Of a DNA stretch of 64,000 nucleotides, positions 1-11,155 are shown in pieces. A program made the position numbers and the translations under genes. How positions within the stretch are numbered: the stretch's first letter is position 1; each line of letters starts with the position of its first letter. The notes beneath the pieces are model-generated. The model worked only from the letters and a program-made list of their open reading frames with translations. It had not been told where the DNA came from and searched no databases. The stretch comes from Paraescarpia echinospica (Eukaryota; Annelida; Polychaeta; Sabellida; Siboglinidae), in assembly GCA_020002185.1 (NCBI GenBank), contig CM034531.1, positions 44,145,099 through 44,209,098 on the forward strand, in the 5' to 3' direction.

Positions 1-1348
1 GTATGTGTTGATTTTATTTTAAAACATATTCACGCTACTAGCACCCACACAATCAGCAGATAATCTGTTCCTTTCATTTACAGTCCTTTGTGAAAATGAG
101 AACTTTCTTATATCTAATCTACAATGCTTCTTTACTAATGTAACTTCATGTCCTCTAGTCATTCAATCTTTCTTAACTAAAAAAAATATTTCTATAAACA
201 TTTTCTTAACCATTCGATATTTTAAATACTTCTATCTGATCTCCTCTCAATCTCCTAGTCTCTAGTGTTGTTAAACCACATTGTTTTAGGCGTATTTCGT
301 AACTAAGATCCTTCAGTTTGGGTTCCAGTTTAGTCACTCTCTTCTGTACTCTTTCTAGCATATCTATGTCCTTCTTGCAATGTGGCCTTCACGCTTGTAT
401 ATTCTAAATGAGGCCTAACTATTGTTTTGAACAACGGTATTATTAGTTCTTTTTCCTTATATGCTATATTTCGCCTAATTAATCCAAGGATTTGATTTCC
501 CTTTCAAGCTGCAGTTCTGCACTGCTCTGAAACCTTCATATCAGCACTACTGGTTAACCCCAAGCTCTTCTTTTACAGTAGTACTTAGTACGCTACCCCC
601 ATTGTACATTGTACATCTTCGTTCTAATCTAAAATTCAGGTCTTCTGCCATTAAGAATCCCTCTGATATTATATTTCCAGCACTATCTTCTAGAGGACCA
701 ACCTTATCCTGAACTTTCTGTTTGCTCCGAACATGTACATAAAAACAGTTGTTTTCATGTTTTATATCACAAGCTAATTTTTGTTCATAGCTTCTCTTTG
801 AATTACTAATTTCAGTTGTAGCTTGGTTAAGTACTTCTTTATAAATGTTGTAGTCTTCATTTCAAGTATGTCCATATAACTTCCGCATCATTTGTTTGTA
901 CTTAATTTTTGTAATGGCTTCTTTTGATAAGTGTTTCTTTCTGGACTGTTTCCCTTGTTTTTTAAAGAGAACAAATTTTGTTGTCGATACACTCAATTTC
1001 ACTCTAACTTATTCCAGCATTCTATTGCTGTCTTATTCTTCAGTACGTTATTCCAGTCTATCTTTGTTAAATATTTCCTGATGTCCTTATATCTTCCTTT
1101 GTGGAAATTTATCCTGTACTGCTTTTTACTATTCCTTTCTGATTTTACTTTGATGGTAAAAAATGTATCTGGGTGTGATCACTACTCCCCAGTGGCTCAC
1201 ATAGCTAGACATTGTCAACTAATTCATTCTGTGAGGACAAAACTATATCTAACACATTCTCACCCCTGGTTGGTTCTAGCTCATGTTGAGAAGGGAAACT
1301 AGTTTGTACTAAAACTATAAATCGAGGCATAGTGTTTATCACTGCAGG
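1..1348 (-). pseudogene. CR1-like LINE ORF2, 3' half with RT core deleted
   Basis: Minus-strand remnant of a CR1-clade retrotransposon polyprotein. Near 180-360 it reads the conserved end of the reverse transcriptase, with LERVQKR and LETRRLRGD. Near 1205-1320 it reads the middle of the AP endonuclease (HELEPTRGENVLDIVLS). Positions 1-612 match the second CR1 copy at 20584-20978 plus 23097-23335, and 634-1080 match 25320-25755, so about 2 kb holding the RT core is missing in between. In-frame stops and shifts are frequent. The 3' end probably lies beyond the window start. Clade assignment is by motif and is fairly secure. Confidence 0.8.
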
Positions 1349-2082
1349 GTTTATGCCAGAATAACAACAACAAGTCACTATAGGGTCAAGAGGCCACCTA
1401 AGGGGCATTCACCAACAACAAGTCACAGCAGGGTCAGAAGGCCGTATTACAGCATTCCTCTCCGCAGGGGGTGGCTAACCAATCACAACATGGGCACTCT
1501 CTGAAACTTACTCTACCTCCTCTATGCAGGGGGTAGCTGCCCAATCATAACATATTCCCTGGGGCATGGGAAGTAAAGCTACCCAATCATCTACATTTGC
1601 CCAGGGTTATAGGAAGAACAGCTTCCACGCTCGATGCCATCTTTGTCTCTAGCACGAACAAAGTAGCACATCACCCACCAACCAGCCCCATTTCTCCACC
1701 TTTGTAAATGATAGGAGGGTCAGTATCTCTAAAGGGTTGGCTTGATACCCAGATGGGTTCAGAACCAGGATTCTGGTCATGTGACCGCAGTCACATGACC
1801 ATTGATCAAGTAGCTGGCCCAGGATCACGTCCGGTCACGTGAAATATCTCGGCTTGACACCCAGAGGGATGCAGACCCAGGATTCTGGTCATGTGGCCGC
1901 AGTCACATGATCAAGTAACTGACCCAGGATCATGTCCGGTCATGTGAAATATCCTGGTCTTGCATCCTGTTCTCAGGCTGTCACAGCTGGCCCCAAAGAG
2001 ATCTGGCCGGACTGTCCCATTTTGCCATAATACAAATTTGATGCATTTATCAAATGAGTTGTTGTGTTGTTCTGTCATAAAC
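1349..2082. mobile_element. Inverted-repeat DNA element inserted in CR1 ORF2
   Basis: The left end reads GTTTATGCCAGAATAACAAC and the right end, reverse-complemented, GTTTATGACAGAACAACAC; they agree at most positions over about 22 bp. The element separates two parts of the same CR1 endonuclease frame, which supports insertion. No coding frame was seen inside. A short repeat containing CAACAAGTCAC occurs near 1371 and again near 1418. I could not define a target-site duplication, so the superfamily is open. Confidence 0.6.
1738..1962. repeat. Two tandem ~112-bp units with a palindrome
   Basis: Unit 1 is about 1738-1851 and unit 2 about 1852-1962. Both run from a TTGATACCCAG-like start through ATTCTGGTCATGTG to GTGAAATATC. 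Unit 1 contains a perfect hairpin, GGTCATGTGAC (1775-1785), loop CGCA, GTCACATGACC (1790-1800). Unit 2 has a degraded version. The repeat sits inside the inverted-repeat element at 1349-2082. Confidence 0.8.
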
Positions 2083-2657
2083 TTGTCCTCACACCCGGTA
2101 CTCTAGAGATTTCTGTTGGATATGACCATGCCATGATTAAAATCCTCCATAATAATTTAGACCTGTTTGCTCACTTCCCTTATAGCATTTTGTACTTTTT
2201 CATTCTCTTCCATGCTTATGTTTGAACTTCGATAAACTAACCCAACCGTTAACATTGACTTTCCTGTAACTATGCTACACCAAACAGCTTCTTCGCAATC
2301 TGCTTCTCTTTCTAGTTTTATTTCATAGGCCTGGATAGATTGTTTATTATATAAAATAACTCCACCTCCCCTTCTTCCTATTCTATCTTTCCTAAACATT
2401 GCATAGCCTGTCAGTCCCAGTTCGGCATCTGATATATCGGTGGTAGTCCAGGATTCGGTTATACCTATTATGTGGGAGTCAATATATTCTGCCATAATGT
2501 TTAGTTCATTTCTTTTGTTTACTATGCTCCTTGCATTTAAACAAACGCATTTATATCCAGCTTCAGAACAGTTTTCCAGGCTGTTCTTTGCTGATTTATT
2601 TGTGCTGTCTTTATCTATGCCTCCAGTTTCAGGCTTCTCTGTGAATCCCCCCTGCAC
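2083..2657 (-). pseudogene. CR1-like LINE ORF2, AP-endonuclease N-terminus
   Basis: Open minus-strand frame starting at the Met at 2657 (166 codons). It shows the CR1 endonuclease start: CLNARSIVNKRNELN, then HIIGITESW, then FRKDRIGRRGGGVIL. In the shortened stretch toward 2083 a degraded MGDFN-type motif (MEDFNHG) is seen. The domain nicks target DNA for reverse transcription. The frame is cut by the insertion at 1349-2082 and continues beyond it as HELEPTRG. The start codon lies two bases from the stop of the upstream ORF1, the usual tight ORF1/ORF2 spacing. Confidence 0.85.
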
Positions 2658-2659
2658 AT

Positions 2660-2912
2660 CTAGTTTAAATAAATGCAGCCTGTCTCTCTGTCAACAGATC
2701 GCAGCAGCTTCTCTGAGAAAACTGCTGCCCCCTTTCCACTCAGATGGAGGCCATCTCTCATGTACATATCTTCCCTCCCAAAAAAGTATCGCCATAAATC
2801 TATGAATGCCATCCCATTCTTCTTCACACATCTGCTCAACTAATGCATTGATCGCCAACCTCTTGCAGTTTTTATATGTTGGCCCTCTTCCTCCCATTAC
2901 TGGCAACATTCC
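2660..2912 (-). pseudogene. CR1-like ORF1 C-terminus with SGNH/esterase-like motif
   Basis: The minus strand reads SGMLPVMGGRGPTYKNC, then, after a frameshift near 2814, GREDMYMRDGLHLSGKGA. The DGLHL block is the C-terminal catalytic motif of SGNH-fold esterase domains found in ORF1 of many CR1 elements. The frame ends at 2660-2662, two bases from the ORF2 start. The N-terminal GDS block is not visible upstream, where the sequence becomes C/T-rich. ORF1 proteins bind the element RNA; an esterase role is inferred from the family. Confidence 0.7.
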
Positions 2913-3300
2913 TGAAAGAATAATCTGTTTAACTCTTGTCTCTCATCCCTATTGTCGACTTCTTTTTTGTCACATTTACTCTCACTTCCTTTCATCCCGT
3001 CAACGTTCTTGTCATCACATTTTCTTCTCACCTCTCCCGTCCTATTTTCCCTCATACCACCTTCTCTACAGTCAATTTCTCACTTGTCACCTCTGCACCT
3101 GTCATGTTTCCTGCTGTTGATTCCCCAATTTCTTCCCCTCCAATCACCTTCCCTCCTCTCAGTCTCCTATCCTCAATCTTCTTGCCACAACTCTGCTCCT
3201 TCGGTCTCACAGATTTGTGCACAGTTAACAGTCTTCTTAAAAACTACATAATGAATAGTGTAAACATAGTTCACTAAACTATTTTCAATAGCTAATTAGA
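2913..3300. other. Pyrimidine-rich stretch, no gene
   Basis: Strongly C/T-biased on the + strand. It lies where the rest of CR1 ORF1 would be expected, but no ORF1 motif is readable. The open frames here are Ser/Leu-rich products of the base bias. Confidence 0.4.
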
Positions 3301-3329
3301 TTATTATCATTACTATTAAATAGATTCTG

Positions 3330-3640
3330 ACGTGGTGCCTTGCAAGCGCGCAAGTCAAGGCAAAGTGACACTTGGTGTGCTATGACTGCCACAGCTGGGT
3401 GGATTTTGTCTGGCTGTGGTAAGTCATACTAAGGAAGAGAGATTCACCTTTCAGTGCGTTGGAAGGTGGAATGTCTGCTGAAGGAGGTAGTTAGGTTGAC
3501 AGATATTGTAAAGGGGATGGAGATGAGAATTAGCAAGGAGGTAGGAGGAATGGAGAGAGACGACAGGGAGAGAGTTTGGAATACTGTGAGACTTTACGCT
3601 AGATTGCCTTGTTTATTTTGGTTATTCAACACCCTAGCGA
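3330..3640 (+). pseudogene. Possible CR1-type ORF1 N-terminal remnant
   Basis: The + strand reads VCYDCHSW followed, with frame changes, by FQCV and then LLKEVVRLTDIVKGMEMRI. This order of a Cys/His zinc-binding knuckle with a trailing Trp and then a short coiled coil is seen at the start of ORF1 in CR1-like elements. Orientation is opposite to the CR1 copy at 1-2912. It is short and decayed, so the call is tentative. Confidence 0.35.
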
Positions 3641-3660
3641 ATACCCGGGATATTAGTCAT

Positions 3661-4579
3661 ATTAACAAACTCGATTTCCCCCTACTATCGCCCACCGAAG
3701 CTTTGCCTATGGCCTACAACTGACTTCCTCAAATACACTTACTGTGACTACCGTTTACCTACAGCTGTTTCTTAATATATGTCTATGGATAGTTTACCAA
3801 TAATATTTATATAATAACAATACTCTTCAATCCTTCCACACATTTTTTGAAATTCCTGCACCAATATCCACAATGAACCGAGCCCAAGATTTACCACCAG
3901 TTTTTTACTATCATACTATCATGTATAGGTAGTATGATTTTGAGCATTTTGACCAAAAATAAGAAATTATTAATTAAAAATTAAATATAGAGAAATTAAC
4001 TTATAATATAATGGTATGTTATCACAGATAATCTTCATACAACACAGTGTAACATTACATGCATGCACAGTAAATTTGGCTGTTGTATTGTAAGTTGTGT
4101 TGTAACTGTGTAGTCAGAGTTTTCGTAAAGTTTCAATGCTGTGGGCGAATGCATGGGATTACTTTTTATCTGCAATGTTTCTCCAATAGTTTTGTGATGT
4201 GATCAAGTGCACCAAATGTTCAAAACCTACGCAGTATATAAATAAGTCCCTCCTAAATTTATTTAACCTATTGTCAGTCAAGTCCGTTGATGTTCATGAC
4301 ATGTCGTGTGTAAACAGAATATTTTAAATAGTATAGATAATATGTACTGTCAGTTTATTAACATAATGGAAGCTTCCTATGAATATATCTTATATATGTT
4401 ATGATAATTATAGACGCAGAGCAACTTTTGCCATGCTTGGTTGACTAAACTCTGCTAGTCTGCAGCATTCACGAAAATTTGTTTAGATATACTGCTTGTG
4501 TGTATCATTTTCAGTTTCTGGCAAAATAAATGTCAAACATGCTACATGGTATATTGACCACATTGAATGTTGGTTTTAG
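3661..4579. other. AT-rich DNA, nothing recognised
   Basis: No coding frame, tandem repeat or transposon motif recognised. It is probably the 3' part of the intron upstream of the first kinase exon; the intron ends with TTTTAG at 4579. Confidence 0.4.
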
Positions 4580-4780
4580 ATGCCAGTCATACATGGAGAG
4601 AAGTATAGTTACATAGCTCTAGAGCTATGTGACTACACCCTTGAGAAGTGGCTCTGTCTGGACGAAGTGAAGGAAATGTCTGCGAAAGACTGGAGGACGA
4701 AGGCAGTTCAACTGGTTAGAGACTTCCTGTGTGGACTTCAACACATGCACACAAAGAAGACAATGCACAGAGACTTAAAG
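4580..4780 (+). CDS. Kinase gene exon 1 of window (IRE1/RNase L-type, hinge to HRDLK)
   Basis: This 201-bp internal exon encodes 67 residues in phase 0/0. It starts after TTTTAG and ends at AAG before a GT at 4781. It reads YIALELCDYTLEKWL, the hinge and alpha-D region typical of IRE1/RNase L-like kinases, then GLQHMHTKK and MHRDLK, the catalytic loop with the base Asp. The N-lobe must lie upstream of the window. The frame joins exactly to PQN in the next exon, giving HRDLKPQN. The first Met is not taken as a start because the exon begins inside a domain at a splice acceptor. Substrate unknown. Confidence 0.85.
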
Positions 4781-4922
4781 GTTGTTCTCATCATATTCAA
4801 TTCGTCCATTCACATCACAACATGACAGCTTACCTTACATTTTTTAAATATATTACTTTTTGACCTTTGCCGACATTCATATACCCGCCATTTTTTAAGA
4901 TGGCGCCCGTGAAGGCTTATAA

Positions 4923-6530
4923 TTCCCGTGTCTTAGGAATACAAAGCATGTTACAGGTGCGTCAACAGCATGGGAAACGGTGAACCCAACAGCCGAGTAC
5001 AGGACCATGTATCTTAGAGAGCTGAGAAACATGATTGATCTAGGCGGTTCTAAAGCTGCGTTCACATCTACAGAATAAAAACGGTTTAGCTAAACCGTAT
5101 TAGTTAAACCGGTTTATGTTTTGCAAATTGAGAGCGTTCACACACGCATGTAGCTCAACCGTTTTAAGGAGGAAGTTGGAGGATTAGTTAAAATGGTTTA
5201 ACTAAACCGTTTTAAAGTGTAAGTATTAACGCAGCTTACGTTGGCTCATCCAGATCTCCAAAGGTCCCGCATCCGAAAAGACGAGGCAGATATTGAGTCC
5301 CTGGTTGATCTGATGGAAAACAGATCCAATGTGTCCCGAAGAGACTGAACTTGTCACCTTATCCACTGGCACTGTGGCCCCAGCAGATGTTGCCAAAGAT
5401 CTTCTGGACGCTCATCAAGTAAGGCTAGTAGGCGAATAAGCATACAAGATGTTCAAGAAGACATCAGGGATCAAGCACAGCTATCCAATACAAGAACATT
5501 GCAGCAGGCCACAATATCCAGTAGTGGAGGAAGTTCCTGTGCAGCTCTTACAACAAATCCAGTCTGATCAAATTCATCATCAAACAATGGAAACTGCCGA
5601 CGTGCAGGATGACCAAGGATGACTGGGAGTAAGTCACCGAACTGAGGTCCACACAAGAAGAAGCAGATACACGTGTGCTCCTACATGCACTCCACGCTGC
5701 AAAGGCCAGGTCAAAGGCAGTCATAATAACAGCCAAAGACACATATGTCATGGTGCTCTGCCTTGGTTTCAAAAGAGACATCCCCTGCTCCATTTACCAG
5801 AAGTGTGGAACAAAAAACCGCACACAATTCATCGACATTGGGAAACTGGCACATTCATTGGGAGACAGCATCTGCGGTGACACCCTAATTGGATTTCATG
5901 TCTTCACAGGCTGTGACACTGTGAGTGCCCTCACAGGCTGTGGAAAGCTGAGTGCCCTGAAATTTATCAAAAAGGACAGCACATAACAGAAGACTTTCAG
6001 CCAACTTGGACATGCAGTCCTCGGAGGTTTCTTCACAACTGTTTGACAAAATACAGCTGTTTACCTACCAACTGTATGCGACAGCTGCAAGCACTCACGA
6101 AATCAATGAACTGCGTTACGAACTCTTCTGTGCCAAACGAGGGGAGGTTGAGTCCAGCCAGCTTCCACCATGCAGAGATTGTCTCCACATCAATTTTCTT
6201 CATGCTAACTATCACGAATCAATCTCGAAACGCTGCCTTTAGCCTCAGCCAACTGTGGCAGACCCGAAGGAGTGTGGCTAGATGACAGATGAGAACGGCC
6301 ATCTGGTCATCGAGTGGATGTGTACTCCTCCAGCCCCTGATGCAGTTTTGGAACTGTTATAATGCAAGTGCCTGCGTTCCTGCAAACTGCCCAGCTGCAT
6401 ATGCCTAGCCAATGGACTGGCATGCACCAACATGTGCAAGCTACAAACATGCAGCAATCAAAAGAAAGAAGAACAGTTCGCAGTTGAACTTGGTGACTCT
6501 GATGATGGAGATGGCGATAACGATAATTAA
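4923..6530 (+). pseudogene. Transposon-borne PIN/FEN-like protein with CXC-type tail, broken
   Basis: Reads in several frames as a protein family seen by the hundred in invertebrate transposons. In order: TAEYRTMYLRELRN (near 5000), RIRKDEADIESLVDLMEN (near 5275), ELVTLSTGTVAPADVAKDLL (near 5350), AKDTYVMVLCL (near 5740), HVFTGCDTVSALTG (near 5905), ELRYELFCAKRG, LVIEWMCTPPAP, then a Cys-rich tail with LANGLACTNMCKLQTC. Several stops and frameshifts and one inserted MITE break it. The GCD-containing block resembles a nuclease-like fold; a role in transposition is inferred from being flanked by inverted repeats. Confidence 0.7.
5054..5236. mobile_element. MITE, 183 bp, inside the transposon gene
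   Basis: Starts AGCTGCGTTCACATCTACAG and ends in the inverse, CGCAGCT. Inner inverted segments AACGGTTTAG...CTAAACCGTT extend the match to about 40 bp per side. It interrupts the frame between LGGSKA and LAHPDL. It contains more copies of the AAACCGTTT core. No clean target duplication could be fixed. Confidence 0.75.
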
Positions 6531-6578
6531 ACTGATGAGCCTATCATTCTGAGCTAAAGACTTCCTAAACATGTTGTT

Positions 6579-7061
6579 GACGGGCGCCATTTAAAAAAAA
6601 TGGTGGATACATGAATGTCGGCGAAGATCAAAAAGTAATACATTTAAAATCACTGTACTAGAAAAACTATATGTTTTGACGTTAACTATGTTATGCCGTT
6701 CTTAAGAAACGGGAATAATAGTCTGTGATGGGCGCCATCTTTAAAAATGGCGAATACGTCAATGTCACTGAAGGATAAATTTAACATTTTTGAAATCGTT
6801 GCCCACAACACTATACAAAAACGTACACTTTACTGTTCTATGTAACACATTTGCTGAGATATGGTGACATTTGTTTTGATGACCGCCATCTTTGAAAATG
6901 GCGGATGTGAATGTCACAGAAGGTAAAATGTAAAATATTTGAAATTCCTGACCCCTAAAACCTATATATTGACACCAAAAAATATTGTTGTAGGTGATAT
7001 AGTTATTACGATATGATGAAATTGGATTTAGAGGCCATTTTTAAAGATGGCCGCCAAGCCA
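6579..7061. repeat. ~150-bp tandem series carrying GCCATTTTTAAAATGGC palindromes
   Basis: Units start near 6579, 6727, 6877 and 7025 (period about 149 bp; the last is partial). Each opens with a palindrome of the GCCATCTTTAAAAATGGCG type followed by AATGTC. The first unit is the right terminus of the DNA transposon at 4841-6650. Units two to four may be extra copies of the terminus. Confidence 0.75.
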
Positions 7062-7261
7062 GTAAGCTGCCACCCCGCAAAGGCTATTACATCAAAATAT
7101 ATCCCACACTCATAGACTATTCTAAAAATCATTACTAGAATTTGCCACCTCAGGTGGTACCAATAACTGAAATTTCTGATCTGGGCCCATGGACTACTAG
7201 GGAAAATCAAAGCCTGATGCTGGGTGCTTTTGTAGATTGCTGCAATCCTCGAATGTGCGAA

Positions 7262-7432
7262 GGACAGCAGATTGCACACCCATCTGCAGATCGTGCATCC
7301 ATCTGCACATTGTGCAAATGTTTGTTACATTTGCGCAATCTGCACCAATACACCAGCCCTTGGTGTATTGGTGCAGGCATCACATTTGGAGGACCTGCGC
7401 AATCTGCAGATGGGTGTGCAGTCTGCACAAAG
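7262..7432. repeat. Palindromic element with nested hairpin
   Basis: Outer arms read GCAGATTGCACACCCATC on the left and its near-perfect inverse, GATGGGTGTGCAGTCTGC, on the right. The centre is a perfect hairpin of 16-bp arms (7340-7355 and 7361-7376) with loop GCCCT. The ~170-bp element holds several copies of an AATCTGCA word, one more of which occurs at 7589. It fits a small foldback element; no coding frame. Confidence 0.75.
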
Positions 7433-7461
7433 ATAATATATCCCTAGGGAAAGATGCGTAA

Positions 7462-8570
7462 CTTGCCCACTTCGCCGTGACGAAGAATACCACCAGCAAA
7501 CCTAGCCGGAAGTGTGGGACTGTCTGTAAACAAAAGCATTAGATATAATTACTTATGTCTGCAAATCTTTAAGTGTCCGAGGATAGCCCAATCTGCAGAT
7601 TGTGTAGATCCAACAGCTGCGCTAACATATATATGCAAATGCAATCAGTATTTTTCATTTTGGAATACAACCAATGTACTCATATTCAACCATACTAATA
7701 TATACTTCTAATAGAAATCTCAAACTAATACACAAAGCAAGGTAGGAAGTTGATTTGGAAATATTGAAGACTCATTTACTTTGTTGTTTTTCTTTTTAAA
7801 GAATATTTTCTGTGAGCAACAAATACAATAATTAGAATGTTGATACAGCCAAGGCCACGGTGCACATTTTAATGCATTTTTAAATGTCATTATGTGTTTG
7901 AAATGTAACAATTTATTTTGCGAATTTGGAAGATCTAAATGTTCGTCGCAAACACAACCTTTTCTTAATGTTACCATTATAATAACGTTACAAAAAATTG
8001 TTATCATACAATGTCCATATTCTGTGTTAATCATAAGTAACAATAACTCATGATGTTCTTAGATTCCGTCCAATCACTTTACATGTTGTTCTCGGCATCT
8101 ACACACCGGTGATCTCTTCTTGTAAGTGAAAAGAAATTACACGACCTTTTGTTCATCAAAAGGCTCAAAGACATGAGGTGTCTGCCCATGCTGATGCTGC
8201 ACATTTTTGCAATCAAAATCAAGAATGAGTTGCACTCAGCAATGGGTAGAAAATGGTGATCTTTTTTTCACTGATGTCAATAGTGTGCGATCTTTTGAGG
8301 AAATTTTATTTTTCCTCAATAGTTGAGAAAATCAAAAAGTGGTATTTGGAAGTTGAGTTTGCTGACAAGCTAGGTATAGCAGTTTATGGTGGAATGTTCG
8401 GACATGTTATTAAATTATCTTGATTCTATTTCACTAAATTTATTGTGGTATTTCCAGTGCACATCTTGTGTCCAGTTGAATGGGTCCCCGGCAGCTCGGA
8501 ATCCTAAAATTGTTGTGTTATCCCTTGAGAATCCACAACAATATATATATATATATAGATATACATACCA
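7462..8570. other. Intronic AT-rich DNA
   Basis: No gene or repeat recognised except a short (TA)n tract near 8542-8562 just before the LINE fragment. Confidence 0.35.
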
Positions 8571-9374
8571 GGCGACCAAGTGGAAACAACAAGGCAACTC
8601 ACAGACTGCATTGGGGAAGTCAGGCGATGGATGGTGCTGCGCATACTGAAACTAAATGATGAAAAAACTAAGATGATCATCTTTACATCAAAACATCATC
8701 TCAAGATGTATAGAGGAGGTTCTATGACCATTGGAGATGATACAATTTCACCAGTAGACTACATACGGAATTTGGGAATTCTCATCGACCAACATCTGGC
8801 GATGATACATCATATGACGGCTGTGTGTGCTGCATGTAACTACCATCTGTACCGACTGTCATCAATACGGCACTATCTTACAGCTGAAGCCGCGAAAAGT
8901 GCTGTCAATGCTCTCGTCACCTCTCGCTTGGACTCTTGCAACGCACTCTTGCACAACTTACCATTATCCCAGACAGCTCGGTTGCAGCGAGTCCAGAACA
9001 ATGCAGCCAGACTAGTAACACGCACCAGCAGACATGACCACATAACGCCAGTGTTAAAGGAACTGCATTGGCTGTCGGTTGCAAGTCAAATTGTGTTCAA
9101 GGTGTTGGTGGTGACTTACAAATGTATTCATGGTTTAGCGCCGTCTTATCTGGCAGAACTTGTGCAGCCACAAGAGCGTGATGGATGCCTACGCCAGGAC
9201 CATGCGCCAACACTGCACCATCGTATCTTGAAGAAATGCATCGGCAACTCGGCATTTGGTGCAGCAGCACCGCGACTATGGAATGAACTACCAGTGGACA
9301 TTCGTGCATCAGGGACACTGAATATGTTTAGGAAGTCTTTAAAGACTCATCTTTTTATTACACATTTTAATTAA
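8571..9374 (+). pseudogene. L2/Crack-like LINE, C-terminal RT region
   Basis: The + strand frame at 8580-9374 (about 260 residues) covers the part downstream of the RT active site: LNDEKTKMIIF, YIRNLGILID, LVTSRLDSCNALLHNLP, RLQRVQNNAARLVTR, LKELHWLSV, YKCIHGLAP and FGAAAPRLWNELP, ending LKTHLFITHFN. This order is diagnostic of CR1-superfamily LINEs of L2/Crack type. The frame is open without stops, so the copy is fairly young. It is 5'-truncated and lacks EN and the RT catalytic core. Its 3' UTR may be split by insertions and resume at 11156-11281. Confidence 0.85.
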
Positions 9375-9489
9375 TTTAAATTGTCTTGTCGTGACGGACG
9401 TTATTTTTTATACCCTGCTGATGCTCAATGGCAGAACCCTGAGCTCATTAGCTACACAAATTAAACAAGAGTGGGTGTAGTTAGTAAAG

Positions 9490-9608
9490 GTCATTTAATA
9501 ATTGTACTAACAGAAGTTAAATCACATACACCAATCGATGAGATAAAGCTTATGCGCTAAACAAATCATACTCTCACCGAGGTACTATGCAATCAATTAT
9601 TAAATGAC
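9490..9608. repeat. Short inverted-repeat element
   Basis: GTCATTTAATAATTG (9490-9504) and its perfect inverse (9594-9608) enclose about 90 bp of non-coding sequence. It lies in the 3' UTR region of the preceding LINE and may be a small MITE. Confidence 0.5.
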
Positions 9609-9680
9609 AATCATATCAGCAAAGGTGGGGCGGCAATTTCCCCCCATACTAGTGTTTCTACTTTAATAATTAGTATTATA

Positions 9681-11154
9681 TGGGCCACTCTAAAAAAAGT
9701 ATGACAGTTCGTTTTTAACTTTCCACGTATTATTTCCTATTATTTCCTCATTTGTGATCTCATATATAGGTCATGCATATCGTTGGATTCATTTCGACGA
9801 GATCTTTCAGGATACATATAGTTCCATATAGCAAATTGCAAGCAAAGGGACCTAATTCCTGTTAGAATAGCCTAAAAACAGCCAAAGTAGGCTTTCCATT
9901 TTTAAACATTTATTTCAGATACCTCAAAAAAATTACTAAATATTGGAAATTAAAAAGTTTAAGTATCTTATGCCAAGGTAAACTATCTTATTGACATAAC
10001 GCACTATAATATAGTTTCCTAAAATACATAATTCTACCCAATTTTTTCCAGTTGCTAATTGGCCGTTTTTTATGGTTTCGCCCAATACTAAGCTACTATT
10101 TTAAAAAGTTAACATTGGTAGTAAACCAATATATATTCAATATGTTTATGTAAACATTATTTTATAACAGTTACTGTTATATTGGCTGTAAATTTGATCT
10201 TTGTGCAACTAAAAAACAGCCAAACTTTAACTGGTTACGCCCAATATCAAGCTAAAATGTGGATAAGACCAAAATTACGAACAAAATTATTTCAAAATGT
10301 ATGGATACGTAAATAATAATCAATACTACATGTCAGAATTGTTTTCATTTAAATAAAACCTGTTCAGAAAAATGCCACGTCACATACGATCACGCCATGG
10401 TAAACACAACTAAAGCTTGGTACCGGGCGAAACCCTTTTTGTGAAATGCTGTATTTTTTCTAAACAGGTTTTATTTCAATTTAAACAATTCTACCCTGTA
10501 CTATTGATTATTATTTATGTATCCATTCATTTTGAAATAATTGTGTTTGTTATTTTTGTCTCAATCCACATTTTAGCTTGGTATCGGTCATAACCAGTTA
10601 AAGTTTGGCTGTTGTTTTATTTGCACAAACGTCAAATTTACAATATAACAGTAACTGTTATAAAATAATGTCTACATGAAAATATGGAATACATATCAGT
10701 ATAGTACCAATGTTAACTTTTAAAAATAAACAATTTCTAATAGTGACACATCGGTGAGGAAATTTGGTATCGGGCGTAACCATAAAAAACGGCCAATTAT
10801 CAATTGAAAAAATTGAGTAGAATTATATATCTTATATTATAGTGCGTTATGTCGATAAGATAGTTTACTTTGGCATCAGATACATAAACTTTAGAATTTC
10901 CGATATTTTAGGTATCTGAAGTAAATGTTTAAAAATGGAAAGGCTGTTTTGGCTGTTTTAGGCTATTCTAACAGGAATTAGGCCCTTTGCTTGTATATTG
11001 TTATTTGGAATTATACATATTCTGAAAGATTTCGTCGAAATGAATCTAATGATATGTATAGCTTATAAGTGAGATCAAAAATGAGGAATTAATAGGAAAT
11101 AATACAATGTGGAAAGTTAAACACGAACTGTCAGACTTTTTTGAGCGTGGCCCA
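9681..11154. mobile_element. 1.47-kb foldback element with TA flanks
   Basis: The two halves are inverted copies of each other over about 700 bp per arm, around a centre near 10417 with an unpaired loop of roughly 80 bp. Ends are TGGGCCAC and GTGGCCCA, each next to TA (9679-9680 and 11155-11156), which fits a TA target duplication; ATAT with GGGCC ends fits equally well. The arms carry a motif of the GGTTACGCCCRATACCAAGC type at 10074, 10233, 10411, 10571 and 10761, inverted in the right arm. No coding frame. It may be mobilised in trans. Confidence 0.85.
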
Positions 11155-11155
11155 T

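Larger units (their letters stand above)
4841..6650 (+). mobile_element. DNA transposon relic with ~65-bp inverted termini
   Basis: Left terminus (about 4841-4910) and right terminus (about 6580-6650) are inverted copies. Both read TATTACTTTTTGA, then CCGACATTCAT, then a C/G-rich block around GCCATTTTTT and GGCGCCCGT. Between them lies a decayed + strand gene whose end matches a transposon-borne family. It sits in the intron after kinase exon 1. The right terminus is also the first unit of a ~150-bp tandem series running to 7061. Superfamily not assigned. Confidence 0.7.
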
